This document shows, piece after piece, positions 51,454 through 62,286 of a DNA stretch of 64,000 nt. The first letter of the stretch is position 1. Each line of letters opens with the position of its first letter. The position numbers and the translations under genes were made by a program. Location of the stretch: positions 568,720-632,719 of the forward strand of contig JAJEKB010000382.1 in assembly GCA_022393335.1 (NCBI GenBank). Direction: 5' to 3'. The stretch is from Macrotrachela quadricornifera (lineage: Eukaryota; Rotifera; Eurotatoria; Philodinida; Philodinidae). Under the pieces are notes generated by a model, which saw nothing but the letters and a program-made list of their open reading frames with translations, was not told the origin of the DNA and did not search any database.

Positions 51454-51825
51454 TTATTGAGGTGAAATACATACTGATGCACCACACATATTAGGACAAC
51501 ATTTTTTCTTGCATGAACAATCTTTGTCAACATCACAAAGATGTGCATCACATAAGCGCCAATTTATATTCTCTTGTTCAGACTGAGGTGATGGACATGT
51601 GCCACGTTTTGGTACATTATTTTTACCAACAAGACAACGATAACCACATGGTTTTTCAGGCGTATAGCAACACTTCTTGCCACTGGCACAAGTATCATTC
51701 GTAGGTGAACATTCATCAATACACGGTTCTTGTGGACGAATAAATCCATAACCAGGACATACTAATTCTGCATCAATAACGACGGCAATTGCCAATAACA
51801 CAAAAATATAGTTAATCGGCGACAT
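51454..51825 (-). CDS. secreted WAP (four-disulfide core) protein
   Basis: 123 residues, one exon. A signal peptide (MSPINYIFVLLAIAVVIDAE) is followed by two cysteine-rich modules. Module 1, about residues 22-66, has CPGYG, CIDEC, CASGKKCCYTP and GYRC. Module 2, about 75-119, has GTCPSP, CDVDKDCSCKKKCCPNMC and SVC. The CxxDxxCxxxxKCC spacing is that of WAP domains, many of which inhibit serine proteases or are antimicrobial; the target is unknown. No introns, unlike most genes here. Confidence 0.85.
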   Translation of the reverse strand: MSPINYIFVLLAIAVVIDAELVCPGYGFIRPQEPCIDECSPTNDTCASGKKCCYTPEKPCGYRCLVGKNNVPKRGTCPSPQSEQENINWRLCDAHLCDVDKDCSCKKKCCPNMCGASVCISPQ

Positions 51826-53453
51826 ATTACTATACGAATAAAAGGAAAAATAGACGAATGACTGACTATTAAAGAAGCTAATTTATCTTGAAAGAAGAAT
51901 AAAAGAGCAGAAAAATAAGAGCACATTTCATCTGTTGGAAATTGTCATATCATAGGACCTTAATGGAGAGGTACAACTGTTTTTAATGTAAAAATGCATT
52001 CATATTTACAATCATTATTTTCGATTTATTCTATGAATAGCACAAATTTAATAGAATTAATGGCATAGGTCACAGATTGCATGAAAAATATACATTAATT
52101 CGTATCATTCGATTCATTGTTGTACAATATACATTCTGATAAATGTACCTAAAATACAATGACTTCGAACAAGTAATATTCAAAGCACATGTAGTTTTGT
52201 GCACGTACTTGCAAAACTGATACATATCATTTTTCTAATAATTGTATTGAATTTAATCGTTACGATATTCATTATACATTAGTTTTCGCATGAGAAACAT
52301 CTGAATGGCGTTGATTGAAAAGTTTTGAATATATCTTTAAGCTATAATAAAAGAACGTTCATCGCTGAGATAAATATAGAAACGTGAATGTATTTAATCC
52401 ATCACAACTGAACTACTTTTCTGACAGTATCATCATCAGTTTTATTGAGAACGCACAGTTTGAATTCATGTTTCAGCTATGAATGAATGGAGCTCAATGA
52501 GGCTAAAGAAACCTTGCAAGGATTCTTGTTCATGGTGCATCTAGATAAAGATCTGAAATTTTTAACATGGAGTTTTTATTTCATACAAAAAAACTGAATC
52601 ACATTCTCTCAAAAATAAAATTTGATAATTCTCGTTCGGCATAACGTTCATGCAAATTTTTTGGTTATGCTGAAGTACAAAAGGAAGAAAAATAAATAAG
52701 CTAATATATTTTTCTATTTACTTGAAAATCACATTAGTATCAATATAGTGTATTTTACACTAAGTAACTTAATGACTGACTTTTGATCTATTAAATATTC
52801 TAAAGACACACGGCTTGTCGCATATTTTTACATAATTATTCAAAATTTTGTGTCATTCTCATCATATACAATTGAATATGATACGTGCACTTGATAACAA
52901 TTTGGCTCTGTTTCCATCACTTTATTATCGAGTATTATTTAAATCAGTTCATCTAGGAAAAAAGAGGAACAGATTTATATTCTTACACATGTGCAACAAT
53001 CCGATATTCATTCAGATAAATTGTGAACAAGAATCTTTTTAAGGCTATAATTAATATTTAATAATAAGAAAAATTTATCGATTATACAAAGCTGCAATCA
53101 TTGGTGGTTTCGCCGTAGCCAATGTTTTTAGAACTAAATGTATTCATTTAAAAATTTATATTGGAAAAATTTCGTTTATTAAACTTATTTTCGTCATTCA
53201 AAAATTGGTTTAGTAACTTAACAAAAAGTACCAAAACAACAAAATATTTATGTATCTACTGTTTTTCTAGTATGTATATAACTTTGATACGTCTAAGTTG
53301 ATATTCTTAATTTAGACAAATAAGGCACAATCTAATATAGCCTCCCATTAATATGAAGCCCATGTCTACCCTGTACATATGAGGGGGGGGGTTATTTGTT
53401 ACAAATTGTCCATATCAAAAAGGATTTAATTTATGAAAACTTTGTATTTTCAA
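51826..53453. other. 1.6 kb gene-free region
   Basis: AT-rich sequence upstream of the WAP gene. A G-run of about 9 is at 53383-53391. A 64-codon frame at 52848 has no family resemblance. Nothing else recognised. Confidence 0.4.
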
Positions 53454-53630
53454 TTATGCTAAGTTTGATTCCATCTTTCTTTTTATTGGTGGCGTTTTAA
53501 TTGGATGTTCATCATATTGTTTGATTTTACCAATAAAATCATCTCTAAAACACTGTCGATCAATTTTTTTATTCATAAATTTAAGTTCTTGAATTCTTGT
53601 TAAATTATGATCAGTGAGCGATGGAAGATT
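53454..53630 (-). pseudogene. orphan terminal exon or gene remnant
   Basis: A 59-codon open stretch preceded by a TTTATTAG acceptor and ending in TAA. It encodes a charged, natural-looking peptide (IQELKFMNKKIDRQCFRDDF, then KIKQYDEHPIKTPPIKRKME). Codon use resembles real exons in this window. No matching upstream exon is visible on the minus strand to the right, so it may be the tail of a decayed or deleted gene. Family not recognised. Confidence 0.35.
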
Positions 53631-55485
53631 CTAATAAATAAAACGACATCTTTGAAGTTAACCTTTTTGACGTATAGAATTTTTAATCAGATACTTTTTC
53701 CAGTAATCTCTTTCAAAGAATTACAGACTGTCATTTTATAAAGAAAGTTTTAATCAAAGTATGCAAAACTGAGGAAAGCATTCTTTGTGTACTATTCGTT
53801 ATGAAGGAGAATATTTCTCTTACTGTTGTGATCATTTTCAAAACAAATTTGATCTTTGAATGACTGTTTTTGAATTCTTTTTCTTTAAGAATTAATGTCT
53901 TTATTTTGCAAGTAGTACAATACTGATAAATCAATATTCGAACTAGATCGAATGACGTTTTTTCTCAGAAAGCATAAAACAAACGTTTTATTGTAATGCA
54001 AAAGTGATTTGTTAAGAACAAATAGTTTGATGAATCCTATTTTGAATATACGCTTAATACAATAAAAAAAGATTTTGTCATTATCCAGGTAAAAATCACC
54101 CTGGCGGATCGTATTGGACTCTGAACAATTCAATAGACAGAGTTCGGTCGGCTCTAAGTGTCGAAAACCATGAATATTTCTTCAATTTCTAAAGATTTAC
54201 GGTGTCATATGCCGTCGAAAGGATCCGAGGATATCTGATACCGGGAGTTCGTCGAAATTTGGCAATATTTGATAGTATTAAAGCATCTAGTTTTGCTTTT
54301 ACGAGATGATTCAAAATTTTTCACTTCTTTAGAATTTAATGGTTATGAGTAAAATATATGGATTTTAAGAATCATTTTTCATAATGCATAAAAAATCGGA
54401 GTTCTATCTCGAGTTGTTTGAAGTTATCTGAGTTTAAGCAATTTAGCTTCAAAAACTTTATTATTTTAGAATTTAAATTTTTTTTAAACGTAGGTATAAA
54501 CAGATTGATGATGTCAGATCGATCAGTCGTGGGCAAATCGTTGTGAAATAGAAGGAACAACTAATATGTGAAAATTAATACTCTTTTTAATTTTATTAAT
54601 AATTAATGTCGTGATGACAATAAAGTATGCATAAATTTGTTGATGAAAAAACTTGATAATAAATAATTCAATAGCAAATAATAAATCATTAACTTTTTAA
54701 ATAAAAAGGAAAAATTCAATCGATTTTAATCTTTTGTGAAAGGTTTGATCGTAGTCTCTGAGAAATAATGATATCATCAGTGTCTGTGAATAAGATTATT
54801 TTTTCTATCAGTTACATATAATAAAATTTTGTATTTCTTAAAAAGATATAAAATGTGAGCAGAATAGGATGTATTTTTAACGATTACATTCTTGTCTAAT
54901 AATCAATTATAATCCGGTAACAATACACCAATTAAAACATAACACGTGTCAATATCAATGGGATGTCATGTAGTATCAATTTACGATTTTTAATATCTTG
55001 ATGAATACCGTCATTAAATAAATAGAATAAAAAAAAAAGTATGCAATCGTTTTACTTCGAAGACGTTAAAGTTATCACTCAGTTACATATGAGAGGACTG
55101 GTAGTGAGTTTCTTTACTCTAGAACATTCTTTCTCTTCTATCGTGTAATAGAAAAGCTACATAGTAGACGATAGAATCTCTTTTTTTTTCTTTTTCATCT
55201 ATAACTCAATGCAAATGTGGCTGTGTGACGAATGTTGCTGTCCTTCTTTCTTTTCTAGATTCTTGCCTTGTCTCTATTTTTTTGGTTCCCTTCTCTACTG
55301 AATGACCGACTAGTAGAAGAACAGATAAGAAAAAAAAAAGAAGTTTATATACTCTACTCATTTTTTATCCTTCTTCATTCTCTCGTCAACATTACAAGCG
55401 TATAGCAAGTTCACATTACACTATATGTAAGTATAAATCAGTAGTTGTATACAGTAATTTGTATTTTTATTTCAAAGAAAAAACA
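53631..55485. promoter_or_regulatory. upstream region of the small hydrophilic-protein gene
   Basis: Mostly featureless AT-rich DNA. Near the right end a TTTATATACT box (55344-55353) sits about 30 nt before a plausible transcription start. A 5' UTR intron follows (GTAAGT at 55427 to TTTCAAAG at 55477), leaving a short leader before ATG 55486. Confidence 0.4.
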
Positions 55486-55692
55486 ATGGATGCACTCAAA
55501 GCTGGTTTAGAAAAAGCCAAGGAAGCACAAGAATGCAAGAAAGCTGAAGAAAAATTTGAAAAAGCTAACGATCCAAATGTCAAACCCAGTGAACGTTTAG
55601 ACGCTCAATATGACGCGAATAAAGCATCGGCTAAAGCTGCCGAACATCATGCTAAAGCTGAACAACATCAGGCTAAACATGTTGCTAACTAA
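55486..55692 (+). CDS. small hydrophilic Ala/Lys/Glu-rich protein, LEA-like
   Basis: 68 residues from ATG 55486 (MDALKAGLEKAKEAQECKKA) to TAA. The composition is dominated by Ala, Lys, Glu, His and Gln. It has no transmembrane segment and one aromatic residue. A quasi-repeat KAAEHHAKAEQHQAKH lies at the C-terminus. The pattern predicts a disordered or inducible helix like hydrophilins and LEA proteins, which protect bdelloids and other anhydrobiotes during desiccation; membership of a defined LEA group is not shown. Codon use (AAG, GCC, AACGAT) is less AT-driven than in neighbours, and a TATA-like box and 5' UTR intron suggest strong expression. Nearest coding neighbours are kilobases away. 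Confidence 0.65.
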   Translation: MDALKAGLEKAKEAQECKKAEEKFEKANDPNVKPSERLDAQYDANKASAKAAEHHAKAEQHQAKHVAN

Positions 55693-56946
55693 ACACTGCT
55701 AACTTATTACTAAAATAACTTTTTACATTTTGTTTATGTTGTTGTGTAGTATAATTGTTGTTGTTTTTATTATTGCATAAATAATATATTCCAGCAAGAA
55801 AAATGAAAAAAATCATTCTCAGATTAATATTATCATTTGATCACAGACAAGAAAATTTCTAGAAAAGCATTTAAGTAATTCACATGAACTATTGTATTAA
55901 TTGAGATGACTTTCTACCAGGTTTTTTTACGTATTATGACTATTTTTTTTTGGTAAAGCACTATCAGGATTGTTAAATACCTTTATTCATCTCGAAGACT
56001 CGTGATTTTTGAACTTTTCTCCTAATGAACAATATCTGGATGTAGCAGCTGAATTTTAAGATTTTCTCACAGTTTCTTGGACTTTGTTACCTTCGGGTTT
56101 TATGATATTTTGAAAGGATTTGACTGAAATATATATAAATAATCTTGACTGATTCACTTAGAAAAAAAAGAAGTTTGAAGAGAAAGAGGAAAAAGAATTT
56201 TATCTAATAAAGAGATTTTAATGGTGTATCCTTTATCGAGATTTTATAATTGCTTCTATAATAAAACATGTTAATTAATAATAAAATAAAATTCGAAGAA
56301 ACGATTCACGTTTTTTAAACATATAATAAACGTTTCTTCTTACTTAATAAGTGTTAAATTATTTAAAGTTTTGTACATATTTAAAATAAATTTTACTGAT
56401 TATAATATAAAAATAATTGATTAATTAATATATAACTATTCTTATTAAAAATTAATAAATAAACTGTTTATTATTTTGGAATGATCTGTTTCTTCATTGA
56501 TAAAAATAATACTTGTCAAATATATAAAGTGTCTATATCTATCTTTGTCGTTATTCATAGACATATTCTTCAATATGAACATTTAATATTTTGTGCTAAA
56601 GTGATGTGAAAAAGAGCACTCTTTCTTGTACTAGTATCTCGAGGTAGAAGGAACCCAACGATCTGAAACTTTCAGAATAAACCAGTCTTATTAACACCTT
56701 TCTCTGTAAAAAGTTTCAAGTCGAAACTCGAAAATCGATTTTTCAGGTAAACCTCAGAGGGACCACAGCTTCTTGCTAAAAAATGCCATAAAAATTAAGT
56801 ATTTCGATAGAAATAAGCTAAAAATACAAACTCTTTTCAGGATATTCATAGCTTATTAAGGTCTATACAATGCGCATAGTCTTGATTGAAAAGCGATATG
56901 GCAATTGGAAATTACTTCTGACCTTCTTCTTCTGTCTACTGTACCG

Positions 56947-56978
<32 letters not shown>
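56947..56978. repeat. poly-C tract of 32 bases
   Basis: An uninterrupted run of 32 C in otherwise AT-rich DNA. Its complement is G-rich and could form quadruplexes. The length may be affected by assembly or sequencing error. Confidence 0.9.
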
Positions 56979-56979
<1 letters not shown>

Positions 56980-57330
56980 TCCTTTATGCCACGTTCTTTC
57001 TTGGAAAACAATTATTCATTTTAATTAAATAATGAAATAAAAATCGAACTAATAAATTCTATTTCTAAGAGACCTCCATCAATACAACGCATATTCGTTG
57101 GTTATTTCATTTTAATTATCTCAAAACGAAATAAAACTAAACTTTGAAATAATCGTCGTTTTTTGACACTTCCCTTAAAGAAACTAAAGTCTCTACTTAG
57201 AAACCGATTTCGAATAGTATAGGTTTGGCCTTCATATTTCATATGGCGTTTCAATCATCATTTTTTGACCTTCGGTTTTCGAGATCATAGCGTCACAAAT
57301 ACAATATTTTTTATGCATACGGATTTAGTA

Positions 57331-57390
57331 GATAAATAAAGAAGGAAAGAAAGGAAACTCACGCTGCGTCACTATATAAATGCTTTGCAC
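57331..57390 (+). repeat. direct repeat, copy 1
   Basis: Shares AAAGGAAACTC(A/G)CGCTGCGTCACTATATA(A/G)ATGCTT with 59607-59668 in the same orientation. The pair brackets the MULE remnant. Confidence 0.7.
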
Positions 57391-58209
57391 GTTAAAAGCT
57401 CACACAGAACTACAGAAATACTGTTTTGTATTGCATTATTAACTAGATGTTAGTTGAGTTTCCCTCGATTATGGAATGTGATGCGAAGCTCGATTTCGAA
57501 ATCATGATTTAGACATTTTCAGATATGTTCGAATATTCATCGTTATCGCATAATCGTGTGAGTTGACCTTGTTCGCTGTATCGAACTTAAATTGATCTGA
57601 TGAAAGAGTTTATCTAGAGATGTTGAGAAAATTGTTCGTTTAAACAATTGTTTGAATCAACCAGCTAATAGAATTCGAAAAGTAGACACGGTGAAGTTCA
57701 TTATCATGTAACCTTTACTAATTCTTCTCGGCTAGCGTTTATTTGAGCAATTTAAAAATTGAAGTGAGCAATAATTAAACATATGAATTAGCAGTAATTA
57801 TTGAGTAATAAAAAAATGTTTTCTTAGCAATTTTATATTATGAAATGAACAATAATTATTTCTTTAAATTGCAGTATTAAATTTATACATGACCAAGAAA
57901 AAATTTATATTTTACTAACAAAAAATTACTGCGTGACCAAAGCCATTTTTGCCTAGAAACAGTCTGTCTCGCTTTTTTTTGTACCAATTGCTACATTTTT
58001 TGCCTCTGATGGTGCATTGCAATATTTTAGTCTTATTGATACCCCAACGATGTGCCTACAGATGTAATTTTTTCAAAAATGATACGCAAATGCAAGTTGC
58101 ACTTCTCTATTAACGGGAATTGTTGGTCAAATATACGGACCAAATGCTGAACTAGACAGCTTCGTATGTGTCAAATAAGTTAAATCTCTAATTTTTATGT
58201 CATTTTATT

Positions 58210-59000
58210 TTTTATCTGTTATTGTTGTTTCTTCAACAGAAGGCAAATAACACTTTGTTATATTACCATTTGGAACAGCTTTAATTTCTTTGTTTAATTT
58301 AGCCCAGTTCTATTTCTCTATCCAGTATGATAATATAATCGAGGAATGATGATCGAACTTCTTCGAATTCACACGAGCAGGAATTTATTCTTCGGACCAT
58401 TTGTTGCCTATAGAAAATACAACAACTACGAATCTTGATAAAACCAATCGTTCTCTGATTGTATCTTTTTCCTTTATCACAATTGGTTGCTTCGAGAGCA
58501 TTATTTATGCTTGGAGCACTTAATTTTAAACCCTTCATATCCACCGTTTTTTGATTCATACCAGTCAGTTGAAAAATACTAGATAAATGTTTCTTGATTC
58601 TTCCATTTTTTAAAGAATAGTTTTGTAGCGGTTTCAACATTTTCTTTATTTTTCGATAGTTGTAATGTGTCAACATTATCTACAACTTCACTATATGAAT
58701 TTTTATCTTCTACTAAGCATAACTTTTTTTCATGTGTTCCCGCATGTGTGGCCAGCACATAACAATATTATGATTTTGTACAAATACTTTTGAAAATGCG
58801 TTTCTAATAGCTTCAGAACCATCTACAATTAGCACTAGATTTTGTTCATTCGTTTACAAGTGTAAAACACGTAGACCATCACGAATAGACATAAATATAA
58901 AAATAAAAGCATTTTTCTTCTTTTGAACACACAGCAAACCTGTTTGGGCGAAATTGTTTGATCATATCAGTTGTTCCAATAATAAGCATATATGTATATG
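58210..59000 (-). pseudogene. MULE-type transposase remnant
   Basis: Conceptual translation with frameshifts and stops gives family landmarks in the right order: IGTTDMIKQFRPNRFAVCS; FIFMSIRDGLRVLHL then stop; LVLIVDGSEAIRNAFSKVF; NIVMCWPHMREHMKKSYA; then in another frame SAPSINNALEATN; and finally a shifted WAKLNKEIKAVPNG. DG(S/A)EAI, CW-HM and PS-NNALEA-N are typical of MULE transposase-domain proteins, which are abundant in bdelloids. At least two stop codons and one frameshift make it non-functional. No restored reading is offered. Confidence 0.7.
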
Positions 59001-59986
59001 TTGTATATATGTAATCTATACGACATGATAGCAAGAAGAAAATCATAATGTTAATGAATCCATGTTATTTTTTATATAGAATTTATGGTTAAATTAAATA
59101 CATTATTGCTCAATTTCAACATTGCTCATTTAAATCATTTTATTGCTCATTTAGATTATTTCAGTGATCAATTAAATATAAGTCACTCTTATCAACATGT
59201 TTTGAAAAAAAAAGAAAATCGATTGATCGATTAATTATCTTTCCAATTTTTTATCTATAATCAGATGTTCACACGACTGTACACATAAAATCGATCATTT
59301 AGTAAAAGGTGGCGTCTAACGTTTCCTGCTCTTTCCATTGTAATTATCTTGTAATACAAATTTCATAAAAAAACCGTCTTTTTTAATGACTATTTCTAAG
59401 CAAATGAAATTTTACCATAAGTTTCTAATAACAGATAGAAATGGTTTGATCTCAATATTTTCATCTTGCTTTCGAACAAATATTTTCTAATTTTCCGCTC
59501 TACAGGTAATCGCGACAGAAAATGACAACTTTTTATGCGAACGTCGAGAAAATAAGAAATAAAAAAAACTCGCGAACGGCTACATAAATGCTGTGCTGCG
59601 CATCGCACTAATAAAGGAAAAAAATAAAGGAAACTCGCGCTGCGTCACTATATAGATGCTTCGCATCTTAATTAGGTTATTACATTTTTATGTTGGAAAA
59701 TTCTCTAACAGAATTGTATCGAAAAAGTCCGTTTAATTTTTTTAACAGGAAATGTAGAAAAAGAGCGACAATAAGAAAAATGTGAATATTGTCACAACAA
59801 CTCTCTCTATGGAGAAGCCAGAGAAAAATGAATGGGAAAAACCCAGTGTTAATATTTGGCATATAAGAGAGAGCGAGAAAAGCAAGAGGGTTAAAGTATA
59901 GAAAGTTGATATATTCATTCTCCTTTTCTTTCTCAGTAATAAATATTTGGATTCTAAATCTATTCTTCTCTTGTTTCAAAAAAGAT
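59001..59986. other. intergenic, MULE remnant to PIN/zinc-finger gene
   Basis: AT-rich; holds the second direct-repeat copy (59607-59668) and a related sequence at about 59566-59606. Otherwise nothing recognised. The last 100 nt are purine-rich (AGAGAGAGCGAG) and lie just upstream of the next start. Confidence 0.45.
59607..59668 (+). repeat. direct repeat, copy 2
   Basis: Near-identical core to 57331-57390, same orientation, about 2.3 kb apart. Confidence 0.7.
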
Positions 59987-60928
59987 ATGATGTCTGTCTC
60001 TCATCAACTACTCTATCTATTTGATTGTGATGGTGGCCGCAGTAACCTTTTCTTTGAATTTCAAAGAGACCAGATTCCATTTAATGCTAAACTGTATTTA
60101 TTCTGGAACAATAACGATGAATGTATCACCATGATGCTAGAGCAGCTAAGCAAGTATTCAAACATTTACTGCAAACCAAGTTGTTTAAAGAATGTTAAGA
60201 ATTCAGCGGATGGAAACTTAATCTATTTTCTCGGTAAATTAGTAGATCAATTTGATACTATCATAATAGTTAGTGGTGGTGACTGTGTGTATGAAGAAGT
60301 TATCGAAACTGTAAGACATGAATATCCACAAAAAAAGATTATATTGTGGAAAACTGAACATCCAAACGAGTCTGAATTGAAAAAATTGTTACATTATCCC
60401 CTAAACAATGTTAAACATCTTTTAAATGAATTTAATAGTAAATCAGTTGATGGATCGTTACAAATTAAACCTCTTATTATTACAAACTCTGTTTCTGTCG
60501 TGCCAAATCGATCAAATCGATGTCCTCAATGTTCCAATAGTAAACGTTGCTATTCTCCAGATGGTCTTCGTATGCATCTTTCAACAGCACGAAAACATTT
60601 AAAACAGGTCGTAACAGTGTCAAAAGTTGTTCCTGAAATTATCAAGGAAAATAGAATGTTTTGTCCGCATAGCAAAGTAAAATTGATTCACTCGTCAACA
60701 GGAGAATTGTTCGAAACATTAAAGAAAGGGAAAAAATGTCCACTATGTCCAGCATCAAAACAAAAGTACAAGGCAATATCACTTTACAAACATTTAAAAG
60801 AAAAACATCCACTGTGTAACGTTCAAATTCAGTGTTGTAACGAACAAATTACATATAAAGATCTAAATGAATTCCGTGTACATATTTTCAGTGATTCATA
60901 TGAGATGACGTATACGATGTATGGTTAG
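59987..60928 (+). CDS. PIN-like nuclease-fold protein with C2H2 zinc fingers
   Basis: 313 residues, intronless, ATG 59987 (a second ATG follows at 59990). Residues 8-110 look like a PIN/NYN-type fold: LLYLFDCDGG, then AKLYLFWNNND, SADGNLIYFLG and TIIIVSGGDCVYEEVI. Asp13, Asp15, Asp75 and Asp99 sit where metal-binding acids are expected. Two C2H2-like fingers follow: Cys179, Cys182, His197, His204 and Cys251, Cys254, His269, His274, with a weaker third near the end. This implies a nucleic-acid-binding, possibly RNA-cleaving protein. The upstream frame is open to 59906, but the added residues look like translated UTR. It is flanked by mobile-element remnants. Function is inferred from fold only. 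Confidence 0.65.
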   Translation: MMSVSHQLLYLFDCDGGRSNLFFEFQRDQIPFNAKLYLFWNNNDECITMMLEQLSKYSNIYCKPSCLKNVKNSADGNLIYFLGKLVDQFDTIIIVSGGDCVYEEVIETVRHEYPQKKIILWKTEHPNESELKKLLHYPLNNVKHLLNEFNSKSVDGSLQIKPLIITNSVSVVPNRSNRCPQCSNSKRCYSPDGLRMHLSTARKHLKQVVTVSKVVPEIIKENRMFCPHSKVKLIHSSTGELFETLKKGKKCPLCPASKQKYKAISLYKHLKEKHPLCNVQIQCCNEQITYKDLNEFRVHIFSDSYEMTYTMYG

Positions 60929-61303
60929 ATTAAAAAATTTTTTGTATGCAAAATGAAGGCTTTTTTTATTGTAACTCAATGTTGTCTTTACTCAGTTAAA
61001 AATGTAAAACTATCAATAAATCTAGATACTTAACTCTACTTTTTTGTGGTCATGCGACTTCTCTGTTTCTAACTTAGTTATAACCTGTGTTTTTCGCCGA
61101 GTACTTTAGTTTAGTTATACTTCTCTAGCGACAGCACGGCACAAAACGCTAAAGAAAAAAGTACAAAATCCAAAGCTTTATCTTAGCACAAGTAAGAACA
61201 TTATGTTTTTCCGTTTGAGTTCGAGGTGTTCCACTAACTCTATAAATAACCAAATAAATACAATCGGAATTTTTTTTGTACTCACCAATGGACAAAACTA
61301 AAG

Positions 61304-61657
61304 TTATATATATGGGCATGGCTACTCGTGTTGATACCCGATTTTGATACAGTCCTATTGTAAGGATAGAACATACTATTGCGTGAATCATAGAAGAGAG
61401 GGCCTTTGATGACTCTGGATTGCTCCGAACAACATCATGTTTTATCCTTACAATAGCAAAGAAAAGCTACTAACTTATCATGTGAGCTTGTGGGTTTTTT
61501 CTGCTATCGTGAGGATGAAACATAATGTTGTTCGGAGCAATTCAGGGTTATCAAGGATCCTCTCTTATATGATCCGGACAAGAGTATGTTTTATCCTCAC
61601 AATAGGCCTGTATTAAAATGGGGATATGAACACGACTGGCCATGTTCATATATATAT
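61304..61657. repeat. foldback element, arms of about 155 bp
   Basis: Left arm 61304-61458 and right arm 61502-61657 are reverse complements at roughly 80-85% by eye, separated by about 43 nt. The best shared block is ATTGCTCCGAACAACAT, at about 61419-61435 in the left arm. Outer ends are TATATATA. No coding capacity is seen; transcripts would fold into a long hairpin. Confidence 0.8.
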
Positions 61658-62286
61658 ATTTCGAAACGAGTTTTACATAATATCTACTTTTCAATCTGTG
61701 ATACTTATATATGTGTTTATTACTTGTCTTAAACTATTTTGATTATGTTTGTGTGTGTGTAGTTATTCAGTATTAAGTAGTAGCTAACAAATATTCCAAG
61801 CTCTCTTAATGATCATCAGCTATTTATTTAATGTAACTGAATTTTCCATGCAAAGGATGCAATTTGAAATGTCATTCGATTCAGTACTAGAAAAAAAACT
61901 AATGAAAAATCATTGAATTCATGTTTATCTGGTCATTTTTTTAAATTTATGTATTAGTATTTGATTATAAGATGAGCTACACTAGATCTTTGTATTACAA
62001 GCACACTATATTGTTCATTTTCTTTCCTGTTAGAAAAAAATGAAAGAAAGGAAAGATGTCTAAGATCATGTTTATTCGAATATTTTTGTTGATCAATTTT
62101 TATCACTTCTGAAACTTAATCTGATGTCTAAATTTTAATTATTTAAAATAACACAGATTATATCGTTGAATTATTTGATGAGAGCTCTCGGTCTGATGGA
62201 ATGAAATGATGCTGAATGTTCATTAATTCTGTCAATGGATATTGTTTCAGATATGATTGATGAGATATTAGTCAAAAATGTTGGTT

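Larger units (their letters stand above)
55693..58209. other. 2.5 kb gene-free region
   Basis: AT-rich DNA with the poly-C tract (56947-56978) and the first copy of a 60-bp direct repeat (57331-57390). No coding exon recognised. Confidence 0.5.
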
